The notes under the pieces were generated by a model, which made no database searches, was not told the origin of the DNA, and saw only the letters and a program-made list of their open reading frames with translations. DNA of 64,000 nt, from positions 1 to 64,000 of the forward strand of contig JAIPEE010000006.1 of the NCBI GenBank assembly GCA_021737275.1, given 5' to 3'. This DNA comes from Desulfobacterales bacterium. GTDB taxonomy: Bacteria; Desulfobacterota; Desulfobacteria; Desulfobacterales; JAIPEE01. Every line of letters begins with the position of its first letter. Position 1 is the first letter of the stretch. Below are positions 9,481 through 18,202 of this stretch, one piece after another. The position numbers were made by a program, and so were the translations under genes.

Positions 9481-9779
9481 TGGATGATTTTTTTTTATAT
9501 GCCAGTCTGTTTTTATGTCTGATTATGATGATCTCACTGTATCGGGCCGTATTCGGGCCTACGGTTCTGGATCGGTTGATCGGCGTTAATGCGATCGGCA
9601 GTAAAACAACAGCGCTTTTGATACTGATCGGGATTATCTATCACCGTGTGGAAATGTTTGTAGATATTGCCCTTGCGTATGCATTATTAAACTTTATTGC
9701 CGTTCTGGCGGCCTCCAGATATTTTCAAAAGATTAAGGGGCTTTATGATGAGCCACAGGAAAGCCTGAAAAGAAAATAA
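9480..9779 (+). CDS. mrpF: Na+/H+ antiporter subunit F (MrpF/MnhF-like)
   Basis: 99 residues, the usual size for the family, with three hydrophobic segments. The signature GPTVLDRLIGVNAIG is the loop found in MrpF/MbhB, followed by MFVDIALAYALLNFIAVLA. It is an integral inner-membrane part of the antiporter. The ATG overlaps the mrpE stop, so translation is likely coupled. Confidence 0.92.
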   Translation: MDDFFLYASLFLCLIMMISLYRAVFGPTVLDRLIGVNAIGSKTTALLILIGIIYHRVEMFVDIALAYALLNFIAVLAASRYFQKIKGLYDEPQESLKRK

Positions 9780-9807
9780 AATTGCTCTCAAACAATAGAA
9801 AGGTAAT

Positions 9808-10140
9808 ATGAGTGTTATCATTATTATATTTCTGGCTACTGGGCTGGTTTTTTTTGCCGGCGGCGCCATTGGCATTATCCGGTTTCCTGATTTTTATTCC
9901 AGGCTGCATCCGGCCGGGAAACTGGACACCGCAGGCCTTTTCATGACAATGATTGCACTGGCGCTTTATACCATCTATGAATTTAATGTTGATAACCTGA
10001 TTACAGCGTTAAAGATTATTCTCATTGTTGTGTTTGTTTTTCTTACAAGCCCGGTAGCAACACATGCTATTGTTGATGCCGGTGTCAGGGCAGGCCTTAA
10101 GCCGTGGACGAAGGAGAAGGAAAAGGAGGACAATAAATGA
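9808..10140 (+). CDS. mrpG: Na+/H+ antiporter subunit G (MrpG/MnhG-like)
   Basis: 110 residues with three membrane segments. GAIGIIRFPDFYSRLHPAGK is the family hallmark, and LTSPVATHAIVDAG is the conserved third helix. The C-terminus is charged (KEKEKEDNK). It follows mrpF by 28 nt with its own ribosome site (AGAAAGGTAAT) and overlaps the next gene by 4 nt. Confidence 0.92.
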   Translation: MSVIIIIFLATGLVFFAGGAIGIIRFPDFYSRLHPAGKLDTAGLFMTMIALALYTIYEFNVDNLITALKIILIVVFVFLTSPVATHAIVDAGVRAGLKPWTKEKEKEDNK

Positions 10141-10382
10141 TCTGGCAGCTTGATATCATTATACTTTCCTTTGTCGTTATCTGCGGTATTGCCGCAATTA
10201 CCGTCAGAGATTTGCTGGGTGCCGCCATTCTTTTTGGCGCATACAGTTTTATGATGTGTCTGCTCTGGGCTGAAATGGGCGCTGTTGACGTTGCATTCAC
10301 TGAGGCATCAGTGGGGGCCGGTGTCAGTACGGTTCTGTTTGTTGCTGCTGTATTTCGTACCTCAAGGAGATCGAAAGATTGA
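10137..10382 (+). CDS. MbhD-like (DUF4040) antiporter subunit
   Basis: 81 residues with three membrane segments. The block TVRDLLGAAILFGAYSF plus AVDVAFTEASVGAGVSTVLF matches the MbhD/DUF4040 family, which corresponds to a piece of the C-terminal part of MrpA in Mbh hydrogenases and related complexes. Its start overlaps mrpG (ATGA), and its stop overlaps the next TTG start. Here the MrpA C-terminal module is therefore a separate small protein, as in Mbh. Confidence 0.87.
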   Translation: MIWQLDIIILSFVVICGIAAITVRDLLGAAILFGAYSFMMCLLWAEMGAVDVAFTEASVGAGVSTVLFVAAVFRTSRRSKD

Positions 10383-11209
10383 AAAAACTTGGTCTGATAA
10401 TAGTCCTGATATGTGGCAGTCTGATGCTTTACGGCACGATTGATTTTCCTGACTGGGCAGATCCGTCATCTCCGGCCAGTACGCATCTTTCGCCATATTT
10501 TATTGAAACAGCAATGCATGATACGGCGGTGCCTAACATTGTGACAGCGGTTCTCGCCGATTATCGCGGTTACGATACAATGTTTGAAACCACGGTTATT
10601 TTTGCAGCCGGACTGGCCTGTTTTTTTCTGCTAAGAAGATTTCAGCGCAGGGCCCCGGATGTTAATCTTTTCCGGCATATGCCTACCGGCATAACGCTTC
10701 GAATTAAAAAAGGCGGCAAGGTGCCTGTTGATTCATCAGAGTTTGAAAGGATCGATTCCATATGGGTTCCTTATGATCTTATCATCAAAACAACCTGTCG
10801 TTTGCTGATTCCGTTTATATTACTTTTTGCACTTTATGTTATTGCACATGGACACCATAGCCCTGGCGGCGGGTTTCAGGGTGGCGTTATTCTTGGTGCA
10901 GGCATTATTCTTTACGCCATCTCCCACAATCTCAGAGCTGCCAAGGCGCGGATTAAAGAGAGGTTTGACGCATATATGTGTTCAGCCGGTGTTTTTATAT
11001 ATGTCGGAACAGGTGTGCTCTGTCTTTTGATGGGTGCAAATTTTCTGGATTACAGTGCACTGGCGCCCTTATTGGGGACAGACCCGATCATGGCAAGGTC
11101 TCACGGTATACTGATTGTAGAAATCGGTGTGGGGATTGCCGTAATGGCAGTAATGATATGCCTCTATTATAACCTGTCATCAGCCGGTCGCCAGGATGAA
11201 GGGCTTTAA
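10379..11209 (+). CDS. MbhE-like / MrpB fusion antiporter subunit
   Basis: 276 residues with two parts. Residues 1-100 resemble MbhE, the end of MrpA: NIVTAVLADYRGYDTMFETTV, where the DYRxxDT motif is typical. Residues about 125-270 are an MnhB domain: HGHHSPGGGFQGGVILGAG is the MrpB hallmark, followed by further membrane helices. In Mbh operons these are usually two genes (mbhE, mbhF), so this looks like a fusion. The start is TTG at 10379 behind AAGGAG, overlapping the previous stop. Confidence 0.86.
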   Translation: MKKLGLIIVLICGSLMLYGTIDFPDWADPSSPASTHLSPYFIETAMHDTAVPNIVTAVLADYRGYDTMFETTVIFAAGLACFFLLRRFQRRAPDVNLFRHMPTGITLRIKKGGKVPVDSSEFERIDSIWVPYDLIIKTTCRLLIPFILLFALYVIAHGHHSPGGGFQGGVILGAGIILYAISHNLRAAKARIKERFDAYMCSAGVFIYVGTGVLCLLMGANFLDYSALAPLLGTDPIMARSHGILIVEIGVGIAVMAVMICLYYNLSSAGRQDEGL

Positions 11210-11212
11210 AAA

Positions 11213-11608
11213 ATGAATGAGATTGCATCTTTCATTATCGCAAAATATAATTACTGGATCTATATCGTTCTCATGATGATCGGTCTTTATGCCATGATTG
11301 TTAAGAATAATCTGGTAAAAAAAATAATCGGGATGAATATTTTTCAGACAGCTATTATTCTGTTTTATGTGTCTATCGGCACAAAGAGGGGGGCTACTAT
11401 TCCGATTATTTATCATGGTCATGGTGACGGCAGCCATGCTGTTCATGCCACGGATTATATAAATCCACTACCGCATGTGCTTATGCTGACCGCCATTGTG
11501 GTTTCTGTTGCAACATTGGGTGTCGCCCTTGCTATAGCACTTAAGGTTTACAGAAGATACAACACGCTTGAGGAAGATGAGATTTTTACTCAGATAAGGA
11601 GAAAATGA
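11213..11608 (+). CDS. mrpC: Na+/H+ antiporter subunit C (MrpC/NuoK-like)
   Basis: 131 residues with three hydrophobic helices. The sequence resembles NuoK/MrpC: MIGLYAMIVKNNLVKKIIGMNIFQTA is the conserved first loop, and DYINPLPHVLMLTAIVVSVA precedes the last helix and matches the MrpC block PLPQALVLTAIVI. The loop between helices 2 and 3 is His-rich (HGHGDGSHAVHATD), which is unusual. It overlaps the next gene by 4 nt. Confidence 0.92.
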   Translation: MNEIASFIIAKYNYWIYIVLMMIGLYAMIVKNNLVKKIIGMNIFQTAIILFYVSIGTKRGATIPIIYHGHGDGSHAVHATDYINPLPHVLMLTAIVVSVATLGVALAIALKVYRRYNTLEEDEIFTQIRRK

Positions 11609-13095
11609 CACAACATCTGCCGGCGATAATTATTGTTGTACCATTACTGTCTGCACTGCTGGTGGCTGTCTTTGGCTGGATTAAGAAAACGATATGTTTT
11701 GTGATTGCATTGCCGGCAATGGGCATCGTTTTTTTATCTTCGATAGTTCTGTTTTATAAAGTTATTACAGAAAATCAGCCAATCATCTACTTCCTTGGCG
11801 GTTGGTCTCCTCCTGTTGGCATTGCATATAATATTGATCATTTAAGCAGCCTTGTACTCGTTCTTATTTCAGGCGTTACCCTGGCCCATCTCATCGCAAC
11901 ACGTCAAACCGTTATTGAAGAATTTACAAACAAGGTCAGCGCCTTTTATACGCTTTATATTTTATTTGTAACCGGCCTGATGGGTATTGTCGCCACCGGA
12001 GATGCGTTTAATCTTTATGTGCTGCTGGAAATTGCCTCTATTACCGGATACGCGATGATCGGTATGAATTCCGGAAGGGCATATCTCGCCTGCTTTAACT
12101 ATATTATTATCGGTACAATCGGTGCCTGTTTGTATCTTCTCGGCGTTGGCTATATTTATCTTGTTACCGGCTCATTAAATATGCTTGATATTGCTTCCAT
12201 ACTGCCGGGGTTGGTTGACAGCAAAGTTGTACCGGCCGCGTTTATTATCTGCATGGTTGGACTCATGGTTAAAATGGGACTGTTTCCTTTACACGGCTGG
12301 CTCCCCAATGCGTATACATATGCACCGTCTTCAGTCAGTACCCTGATGGCACCATTAACCACGAAGGTTATGATATATGTTATGGTGCGCGTCGCTCTTT
12401 ATGTATTTACACCGGTACTTTCCTTTTCTGTGATAAAACCGGGTAATGGATTTACATGGATTGCCGTTGCCGCAATTATCATGGGATCGCTGATGGCGCT
12501 TTCCCAACAAAATATTAAGAAAATGCTTTCCTATATTGTTATTGCCGAGGTCGGATATATGGTCGGCGGCCTGTGGCTGGGAAACAGAATGGGCATAACA
12601 GGCGCTATTCTGCACATTGTTAATGATGCCGTAATGACCCTCTGTATATTTCTTGCGGTAGTGAGTTTCAGCAGTTATAAAAAACGTGATAAACTGTCTG
12701 ATTTTCAGGGTGCATTTAAAGAGATGCCTGTAACTGCTGCTGTATTTTGTGTGGCGGCAATTTCCATTATCGGTGTGCCGCCGACATGCGGTTTTTTCAG
12801 TAAATGGTACCTTATATCAGGCGGTCTCGCTGCCGGACATTATGCTTTTGTTGCTGCACTGCTGTTCAGCAGTCTTATAAATATGGTTCTTTTTTTCAGG
12901 ATTATTGAGATTGCTTATTTTGAACCGTTTTCTGACCACCACGGTAAAAAACATCATGTTAAAATAGCCGAAGCTTCACCCGGCCTGTTGATACCGCTTA
13001 TAATTGTTGCCTGTATGCTTATTATTCTCGGGCTTTATACTGACGAGCTGGTTACCCATGTGATCAGCCATGCGATTCCTGCAGAAATTGTGTGA
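11605..13095 (+). CDS. mrpD: Proton-conducting antiporter subunit D, first copy (MrpD-like)
   Basis: 496 residues, about 14 membrane helices of the proton-conducting transporter family (PF00361, shared with NuoL/M/N). The membrane glutamate stands in YVLLEIASITGYAMI. The TM7-type lysine is present in GLMVKMGLFPLHGWLPNA, and the TM8-type lysine in MAPLTTKVMIYVMVRV. These residues carry protons in relatives. By order and sequence it is the standard MrpD/MbhH partner of subunit C. The ATG overlaps the mrpC stop. Confidence 0.93.
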   Translation: MTQHLPAIIIVVPLLSALLVAVFGWIKKTICFVIALPAMGIVFLSSIVLFYKVITENQPIIYFLGGWSPPVGIAYNIDHLSSLVLVLISGVTLAHLIATRQTVIEEFTNKVSAFYTLYILFVTGLMGIVATGDAFNLYVLLEIASITGYAMIGMNSGRAYLACFNYIIIGTIGACLYLLGVGYIYLVTGSLNMLDIASILPGLVDSKVVPAAFIICMVGLMVKMGLFPLHGWLPNAYTYAPSSVSTLMAPLTTKVMIYVMVRVALYVFTPVLSFSVIKPGNGFTWIAVAAIIMGSLMALSQQNIKKMLSYIVIAEVGYMVGGLWLGNRMGITGAILHIVNDAVMTLCIFLAVVSFSSYKKRDKLSDFQGAFKEMPVTAAVFCVAAISIIGVPPTCGFFSKWYLISGGLAAGHYAFVAALLFSSLINMVLFFRIIEIAYFEPFSDHHGKKHHVKIAEASPGLLIPLIIVACMLIILGLYTDELVTHVISHAIPAEIV

Positions 13096-13099
13096 TTGA

Positions 13100-14584
13100 A
13101 TGGAAATGATTGAATCTATAAAACCATTACTGGCCGTACTTATTTCAGTTGTTGTTGTTGTTCCGTTGATTATTATCAGCCGGCGGCCAAACACCCGTGA
13201 AGCATGGACGTTTGTTGCGGCTGTCGGTAAATTTATCCTGGTTGCATCAATGCTGCCTGTTATTCTTGATGGTAGTGAAATTACCTGTACCGTTGCCTCT
13301 GTTCTTCCCGGACTTGATATTGCATTTCGTGTCGATGCTTTTGGAATGCTTTTTGCGCTTGTATCATCAAGCCTTTGGATTGTTACTTCCGTTTATTCAA
13401 TCGGTTATATGCGCGGGCTGGATGAGCACAGCCAGGCCCGGTATTTCAGTTTTTTTGCACTTTCACTATCCGCCACAATCGGTGTCGCTTTTTCAGCAAA
13501 TTTGCTGACCCTTTACCTTTTTTATGAAATGCTCTCCTTTGCAACGTATCCGCTTGTCACCCACCATCAGGATATTGAAGCAAGGCGATCGGGACGAAAA
13601 TATCTCTTATATATTGTCGGTTCATCAATTGCCCTGGTTCTCCCTGCAATGATTATTACCTGGCAATTGACCGGTACACTTACATTTTCACCGGCAGGAA
13701 TACTGGGCGGCCAGGCGTCACCCGCCGTAGTTACGATGTTGTTATTTTTTTTCTTATATGGGTTTGCAAAGGCCGGTTTAATGCCTTTTCACTCGTGGCT
13801 TCCTGCTGCAATGGTTGCACCGACCCCTGTCAGTGCTTTGCTTCATGCCGTTGCCGTCGTTAAAGTTGGGGTGTTTTGTATTTTAAGAGTTTTAACCGGT
13901 GTCTTTGGCATAAAGCTATTGGCTGACCTTAACCTGGGAACAGTTGTTGCCGTCCTTGCCTCCATTACCATTATTACTTCTTCTCTGATTGCCATGTCAC
14001 AGGATGGCCTGAAGCGGAGGCTTGCATTTTCGACAATCAGCCAGCTCTCCTATATTATTCTCGGAGCTGCAATTCTTTCACCCAAAAGTATGACCGGAGG
14101 AATGGTGCATATTGCCATGCATGCTTTTGGCAAGATTACCCTGTTTTTTTGTGCCGGAGCCATATTTGTGGCGACCGGTAAAAAATATATCAGCGAGATG
14201 GCCGGTATCGGTAAACAGATGCCGATCACCATGACCGCATTTTTTATCGGTGCATTGAGTGTTATCGGTCTGCCACCCTGCGGTGGGATAATCAGTAAAT
14301 GGAATATTGCCGTCGGCACACTTGAAACGCATCAGGCCGGGTTTCTGGTCGTTTTGCTGGTCAGTTCGATTCTTAATGCAGCTTATTTTCTGCCGATTGT
14401 CTATAAGGCTTTTTTCTGTGGACCTGAGGAGACACTATTTCCAGACAAGATAAAAGAAGCGCCCCTATGGTGTGTCGTGCCGCTGGTCGTTACAGCTGTT
14501 TTATCGATATTGATGTTTATTTTTCCACAACCCTTTTTAACACTGGCCAAATTAAGTGTTGGCACTTTATTTATAAACCCTTAA
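13100..14584 (+). CDS. Proton-conducting antiporter subunit D family protein, second copy
   Basis: 494 residues with about 14 membrane helices. The acidic membrane residue is in YLFYEMLSFATYPLV; lysines are in YGFAKAGLMPFHSWLPAAM and HAVAVVKVGVFCILRV. It differs clearly from the first copy (PTPVSALLHA instead of PSSVSTLMAP) and resembles the NuoL/M-type members of the family. All expected charged residues are present, so it should be an active pumping channel. It begins 4 nt after the previous stop. Confidence 0.9.
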   Translation: MEMIESIKPLLAVLISVVVVVPLIIISRRPNTREAWTFVAAVGKFILVASMLPVILDGSEITCTVASVLPGLDIAFRVDAFGMLFALVSSSLWIVTSVYSIGYMRGLDEHSQARYFSFFALSLSATIGVAFSANLLTLYLFYEMLSFATYPLVTHHQDIEARRSGRKYLLYIVGSSIALVLPAMIITWQLTGTLTFSPAGILGGQASPAVVTMLLFFFLYGFAKAGLMPFHSWLPAAMVAPTPVSALLHAVAVVKVGVFCILRVLTGVFGIKLLADLNLGTVVAVLASITIITSSLIAMSQDGLKRRLAFSTISQLSYIILGAAILSPKSMTGGMVHIAMHAFGKITLFFCAGAIFVATGKKYISEMAGIGKQMPITMTAFFIGALSVIGLPPCGGIISKWNIAVGTLETHQAGFLVVLLVSSILNAAYFLPIVYKAFFCGPEETLFPDKIKEAPLWCVVPLVVTAVLSILMFIFPQPFLTLAKLSVGTLFINP

Positions 14585-14593
14585 GGGGACGGG

Positions 14594-14830
14594 GTGGAAA
14601 TGAAGCAACCGGATAATTCAAAAAAACAGATGAAAATCCTTGCTGTGTATTTAGCTGTTTTGTTTATACTGGCGGCTGCAGATTTTTTTATTCATAAGCA
14701 TACAGAGACTTCGCTCGAGGGATTGCCGCTTTTTTATGTGATATTCAGCATTATAACAGGCGCAGCCATGGTGGTGATGGCGTTGACTTTACGGTTATTC
14801 TTTTCAAGAGATGAGAGGTATTATGAATAG
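14594..14830 (+). CDS. Small two-TM membrane protein of the antiporter operon, unknown
   Basis: 78 residues. Residues about 14-31 (ILAVYLAVLFILAAADFFI) and 44-67 (FYVIFSIITGAAMVVMALTL) are membrane helices; the ends are charged. I recognise no family. It is flanked by two D subunits and overlaps the third D gene, so it is probably an accessory subunit of the same complex. GTG at 14594 has AAGGGG upstream; an ATG two codons later is also possible. Confidence 0.7.
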   Translation: MEMKQPDNSKKQMKILAVYLAVLFILAAADFFIHKHTETSLEGLPLFYVIFSIITGAAMVVMALTLRLFFSRDERYYE

Positions 14831-16598
14831 CATCTATCACCCCGCCTTTATTTTGATTATTGGTGCTTTTATCGTTCCTTTGATAAGGGGCAGGGGAAGA
14901 TCGTTATTTTTAACGGCACTGCCTTTACTTGCGTTTGCAGGCATATTGAGTCTGCCGCCGGGTAATTTCCATGCGATCGATATAGCGGGACACCGGTATT
15001 TTTATATGCATGTTGATAAGCTCAGCCTTTTATTCGGCTATGCATTTTCAATTGCACTTTTTATCGGCATGTTGTTTGCGTTTAAAGTAGAAGATACCCT
15101 TCAGCACGTTTCAGCATTAATTTATGCAGGCGGTGCTTTCGGTGTGATATTTTCAGGCGGTTACTTCGGGCTTTATATTTTCTGGGAGCTCATGGCCGTC
15201 AGTTCAACTTTTCTGATTCTGGCCAGGCGTACTCAAAGGGCCTATGGTGCGGCATTTCGTTATATTCTTGTTCATATCTTCGGCGGCTTGTGCCTTCTTG
15301 CAGGCATTTTGATTCAATTCAATAATACCGGATTAATGATAGTGGGCTTCCTCGAGTTGAATTCGCTTGCACCGGTTTTGATATTTATCGGCATCGCTGT
15401 GAATGCCGCTATCTATCCTCTTCATGCATGGTTGAAAGATGCCTATCCTGAAGCAACCATTACCGGAACTGTATTCTTAAGTGCTTTTACCACCAAGACA
15501 GCCATTTATCTCATGGCGCGCGTTTTCCCTGGAGCAGATATTTTGATCTGGCTTGGTGCCATGATGGCTGTGGTACCTGTTATTTATGCGCTACTGGAAG
15601 ATGATGTGCGGCGTATTATTGCATACAGCCTTATCAATCAGGGTGGCTTTATGATATGCGGCATCGGAATCGGTACACCTTTAGCCCTTAACGGTGCTGT
15701 CTCTCATGCTTTTTGCTGTATAATTTATACGGCGTTGCTTTTTATGGCTATAGGGGTCGTGATAGAGAAAACCGGCAAAACAAAATGTTCTGAACTGGGC
15801 GGACTGTTCAGGAAAATGCCGCTAACAGGTATTTTTTGTATTATAGGTGCCATGTCAATTTCGGCACTTCCACTGTTCAGCGGGTTTGTTAGTAAATCCA
15901 TGGTGATTTCCGCCTCAAGCCATGGGCACCTGACAATTATCCGGTTACTGCTTCAGGCCGCTTCGGCATGCGCCTGTTTTCACGCCGGAATGAAGGTACC
16001 GTATTATACTTTTTTTAATAAAGACTCAGGGCTTGATGCCGGTGAGCCTTCTTTTAATATGCAGCTTGCTATGGGTATCGCAGCCGTGTTGAGCGTATTT
16101 ATTGGAATATTTCCCAACACGTTGTATCAGCTGCTTCCTTTTCAGCCTGCTGAATATATACCTTATACCGCTGCCCATATTGTGGGACAGCTTCAGGTGG
16201 TACTGTACGGTGCAGCCGTATTCATTTTATTAATTGCCTACAATAAATATCCTGTCAGTGCCGGTAAAATTTATCTTGATACGGACTGGTTTTATATTAA
16301 AGGCGGGCGCTTATTTTATCTTATAATGGATAAAACACTGAACAGCATTAATCGATGGTGTGATAAACTGCTTGCATGCGGTTTAAGTGAAATGGCAGGG
16401 AGGGTAGCCCGGAATGCACCAACACGGCTATCCCTCTATATTATGATACCATTAAAAAGTGTTTCCGGTGCGAAACGATTCAGTGTTGCAAAGTTAGACA
16501 GGAATATCAGAACCGCATTTGAAACCGGTTCCGTACCGGTTGGCGTTAGCGCTGCGGCTGCTGTATGTTTTATCACGTTATTCTTTTTGTTGAGTTGA
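14823..16598 (+). CDS. Proton-conducting antiporter subunit D family protein, third copy
   Basis: 591 residues with about 14 membrane helices and a longer C-terminus ending in another helix. The acidic residue of helix 5 is kept (YIFWELMAVSSTF) and the TM8-type lysine is kept (SAFTTKTAIYLMARVF). The TM7-type lysine is missing, however: IGIAVNAAIYPLHAWLKDA has Asn where relatives have Lys. An extra soluble segment (residues about 480-570) lies before the last helix, recalling long NuoL/MrpA-like members. I prefer ATG at 14823, with GAGAGG 4 nt upstream, over ATG at 14811. It overlaps the small protein gene by 8 nt. Confidence 0.87.
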   Translation: MNSIYHPAFILIIGAFIVPLIRGRGRSLFLTALPLLAFAGILSLPPGNFHAIDIAGHRYFYMHVDKLSLLFGYAFSIALFIGMLFAFKVEDTLQHVSALIYAGGAFGVIFSGGYFGLYIFWELMAVSSTFLILARRTQRAYGAAFRYILVHIFGGLCLLAGILIQFNNTGLMIVGFLELNSLAPVLIFIGIAVNAAIYPLHAWLKDAYPEATITGTVFLSAFTTKTAIYLMARVFPGADILIWLGAMMAVVPVIYALLEDDVRRIIAYSLINQGGFMICGIGIGTPLALNGAVSHAFCCIIYTALLFMAIGVVIEKTGKTKCSELGGLFRKMPLTGIFCIIGAMSISALPLFSGFVSKSMVISASSHGHLTIIRLLLQAASACACFHAGMKVPYYTFFNKDSGLDAGEPSFNMQLAMGIAAVLSVFIGIFPNTLYQLLPFQPAEYIPYTAAHIVGQLQVVLYGAAVFILLIAYNKYPVSAGKIYLDTDWFYIKGGRLFYLIMDKTLNSINRWCDKLLACGLSEMAGRVARNAPTRLSLYIMIPLKSVSGAKRFSVAKLDRNIRTAFETGSVPVGVSAAAAVCFITLFFLLS

Positions 16599-16623
16599 AT
16601 ATAATAGTGTTGAGAGGTAAAAT

Positions 16624-17100
16624 ATGGTTACACTGAATGAATTAAAAGATATCGTAATTTTAAGTTATCTCACTGATGAGATGCTTGAAAAAATGCTTCC
16701 GATTACAAACCTTTTAATGTTTGATGAAGGTGAAACCCTTTTTAAGGAAAATGACCATGCGGAATGGTTTTATATGCTCAAAAGGGGCAAGGTTCTTCTG
16801 GAACAAAAAATTTCAGACGATATTACTGTATTTGTAGGATCTATAAAACCCGGCTATTCTCTTGGATGGTCGTCGATGCTTGATGGTGAGCATTATACGT
16901 CAGATGCAGTTTGTGCGGAAACGTGTGAAGTCTTAGCTGTTAAGGGTAGTAAACTTAAAGACTTGCTGGATAATGATTTTGATATGGGATACAGGCTGAC
17001 CCAGCGTCTTTTGCGTGTCATAAAGAAACGAATGGATTATCGAAAGGAACAGCTTCTTCGGGTCATAAAACATCACCCGGATATTAAAAATCTTCTTTAA
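16624..17100 (+). CDS. Cyclic nucleotide-binding domain protein without output domain
   Basis: 158 residues, a single cNMP-binding beta-roll (about residues 15-130): ITNLLMFDEGETLFKENDHAEWFYMLKRGKV is a good match to the start of CRP-type sensor domains. The phosphate-binding loop is unusual (GYSLGWSSMLDGEHYTSDAV), with no GE-x-A-L and no Arg at the usual place, so cAMP binding is doubtful. There is no helix-turn-helix. It starts 25 nt after the antiporter operon with AGAGGT upstream, so it is likely co-transcribed and may sense the state of the antiporter or its substrates. Confidence 0.83.
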   Translation: MVTLNELKDIVILSYLTDEMLEKMLPITNLLMFDEGETLFKENDHAEWFYMLKRGKVLLEQKISDDITVFVGSIKPGYSLGWSSMLDGEHYTSDAVCAETCEVLAVKGSKLKDLLDNDFDMGYRLTQRLLRVIKKRMDYRKEQLLRVIKHHPDIKNLL

Positions 17101-17309
17101 CATTATCTGTAATCCCTTCATAAAATCTGTTTTTTATATAATATACAGATACTTCAAGTTGACATATGCACCCATATGTTTTAAAAAACGCCATATTATT
17201 TGATTTTTTACGGCAACAGATAAATGATGCCACTTTATATTTTGAAACATGATTTTTTATGTTTTTATCCATAGAGATATCAATTACAAAATGCCGACCG
17301 GAGTAAATT

Positions 17310-18167
17310 ATTAAGTTAATCTGCAATATACAGGAAATGCAGGAATATGCTGACTGTTTTCGGGTAAGGGGTAAAAAAATTGCCTTTGTTCCGACCATGG
17401 GTTTTTTCCATGAAGGCCACCTTTCATTAATGCGAAAGGCGCGTGATCTGGCTGACGAACTTGTGATCAGTATCTTTGTAAATCCATTACAGTTTGCACC
17501 CACGGAAGATCTCTCGTCATATCCAAGAGATACGAAAAGCGATTTGGCTTTTGCCGAACAAACGGGTGTTGACATCGTTTTTATGCCGGAAGCAGATTCG
17601 CTTTATCCCGGGGCATTTCAAACCCGGGTGTCACTTGATCAACTTCCCCGGCATCTTTGTGGTATCAACAGACCTCAGCTTTTTAACGGCGTAACAACAG
17701 TAGTCTCAAAGCTTTTTAATATTGTAAAACCCCATGTTGCTGTATTTGGGGAAAAAGATTTTCAGCAGCTTCTTATAATAAGACAGATGGTGAATGATCT
17801 GAATATTGATGTGAAAATAGAATCTGCGCCTACGGCTCGTGATCCGGACGGACTTGCAATGAGTTCAAGAAACAGTTATCTGACAGCAGATCAGCGAGAA
17901 AATGCTCTTGCAGTTTACCGGTCGTTGCAAAATGCAAAAGATCTGCTCGAAAAAGGGGTAAGGGATTCCACCGTTATTATCGATGAGGCAAAAAAGATTA
18001 TTTTAAGTTATCCCGGAAACACGGTTGATTATATTGAGATTTGTGATGTAGAAACACTTGATGATGTAAATATGATTGATAAACCGGTCCTGATGGCCGT
18101 TGCCGCTTTTGTCGGCAAAGTTCGCCTGATAGACAATATGGTACTTGTACCTGATAAACAGAAATGA
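17310..18167 (+). CDS. panC: Pantothenate synthetase PanC, probable ATT start
   Basis: Pantoate-beta-alanine ligase, which joins pantoate and beta-alanine with ATP in CoA synthesis. Motifs are PTMGFFHEGHL (the HIGH-like nucleotide site), FGEKDFQQL and MSSRNSYLT. The first ATG (17337, MQEYADCF) leaves the protein nine residues short of the first beta strand. In-frame codons upstream read IKLICNIQE, which fits the usual N-terminus and gives the E. coli spacing of 26 residues before VPTMG. No ATG, GTG or TTG occurs there; ATT at 17310 lies 6 nt after GGAG (17300-17303). I therefore infer ATT initiation; ATT at 17307 is the other choice. It is followed by metK. Confidence 0.9.
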   Translation: MKLICNIQEMQEYADCFRVRGKKIAFVPTMGFFHEGHLSLMRKARDLADELVISIFVNPLQFAPTEDLSSYPRDTKSDLAFAEQTGVDIVFMPEADSLYPGAFQTRVSLDQLPRHLCGINRPQLFNGVTTVVSKLFNIVKPHVAVFGEKDFQQLLIIRQMVNDLNIDVKIESAPTARDPDGLAMSSRNSYLTADQRENALAVYRSLQNAKDLLEKGVRDSTVIIDEAKKIILSYPGNTVDYIEICDVETLDDVNMIDKPVLMAVAAFVGKVRLIDNMVLVPDKQK

Positions 18168-18202
18168 TGTTGATCATTTAATTTTTAATAAAGGAGCTGA
18201 CC

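Noticed and set aside
18168-18202. SAM riboswitch before metK
   Set aside because: The gap to panC is only 35 bp and holds little more than the ribosome site.
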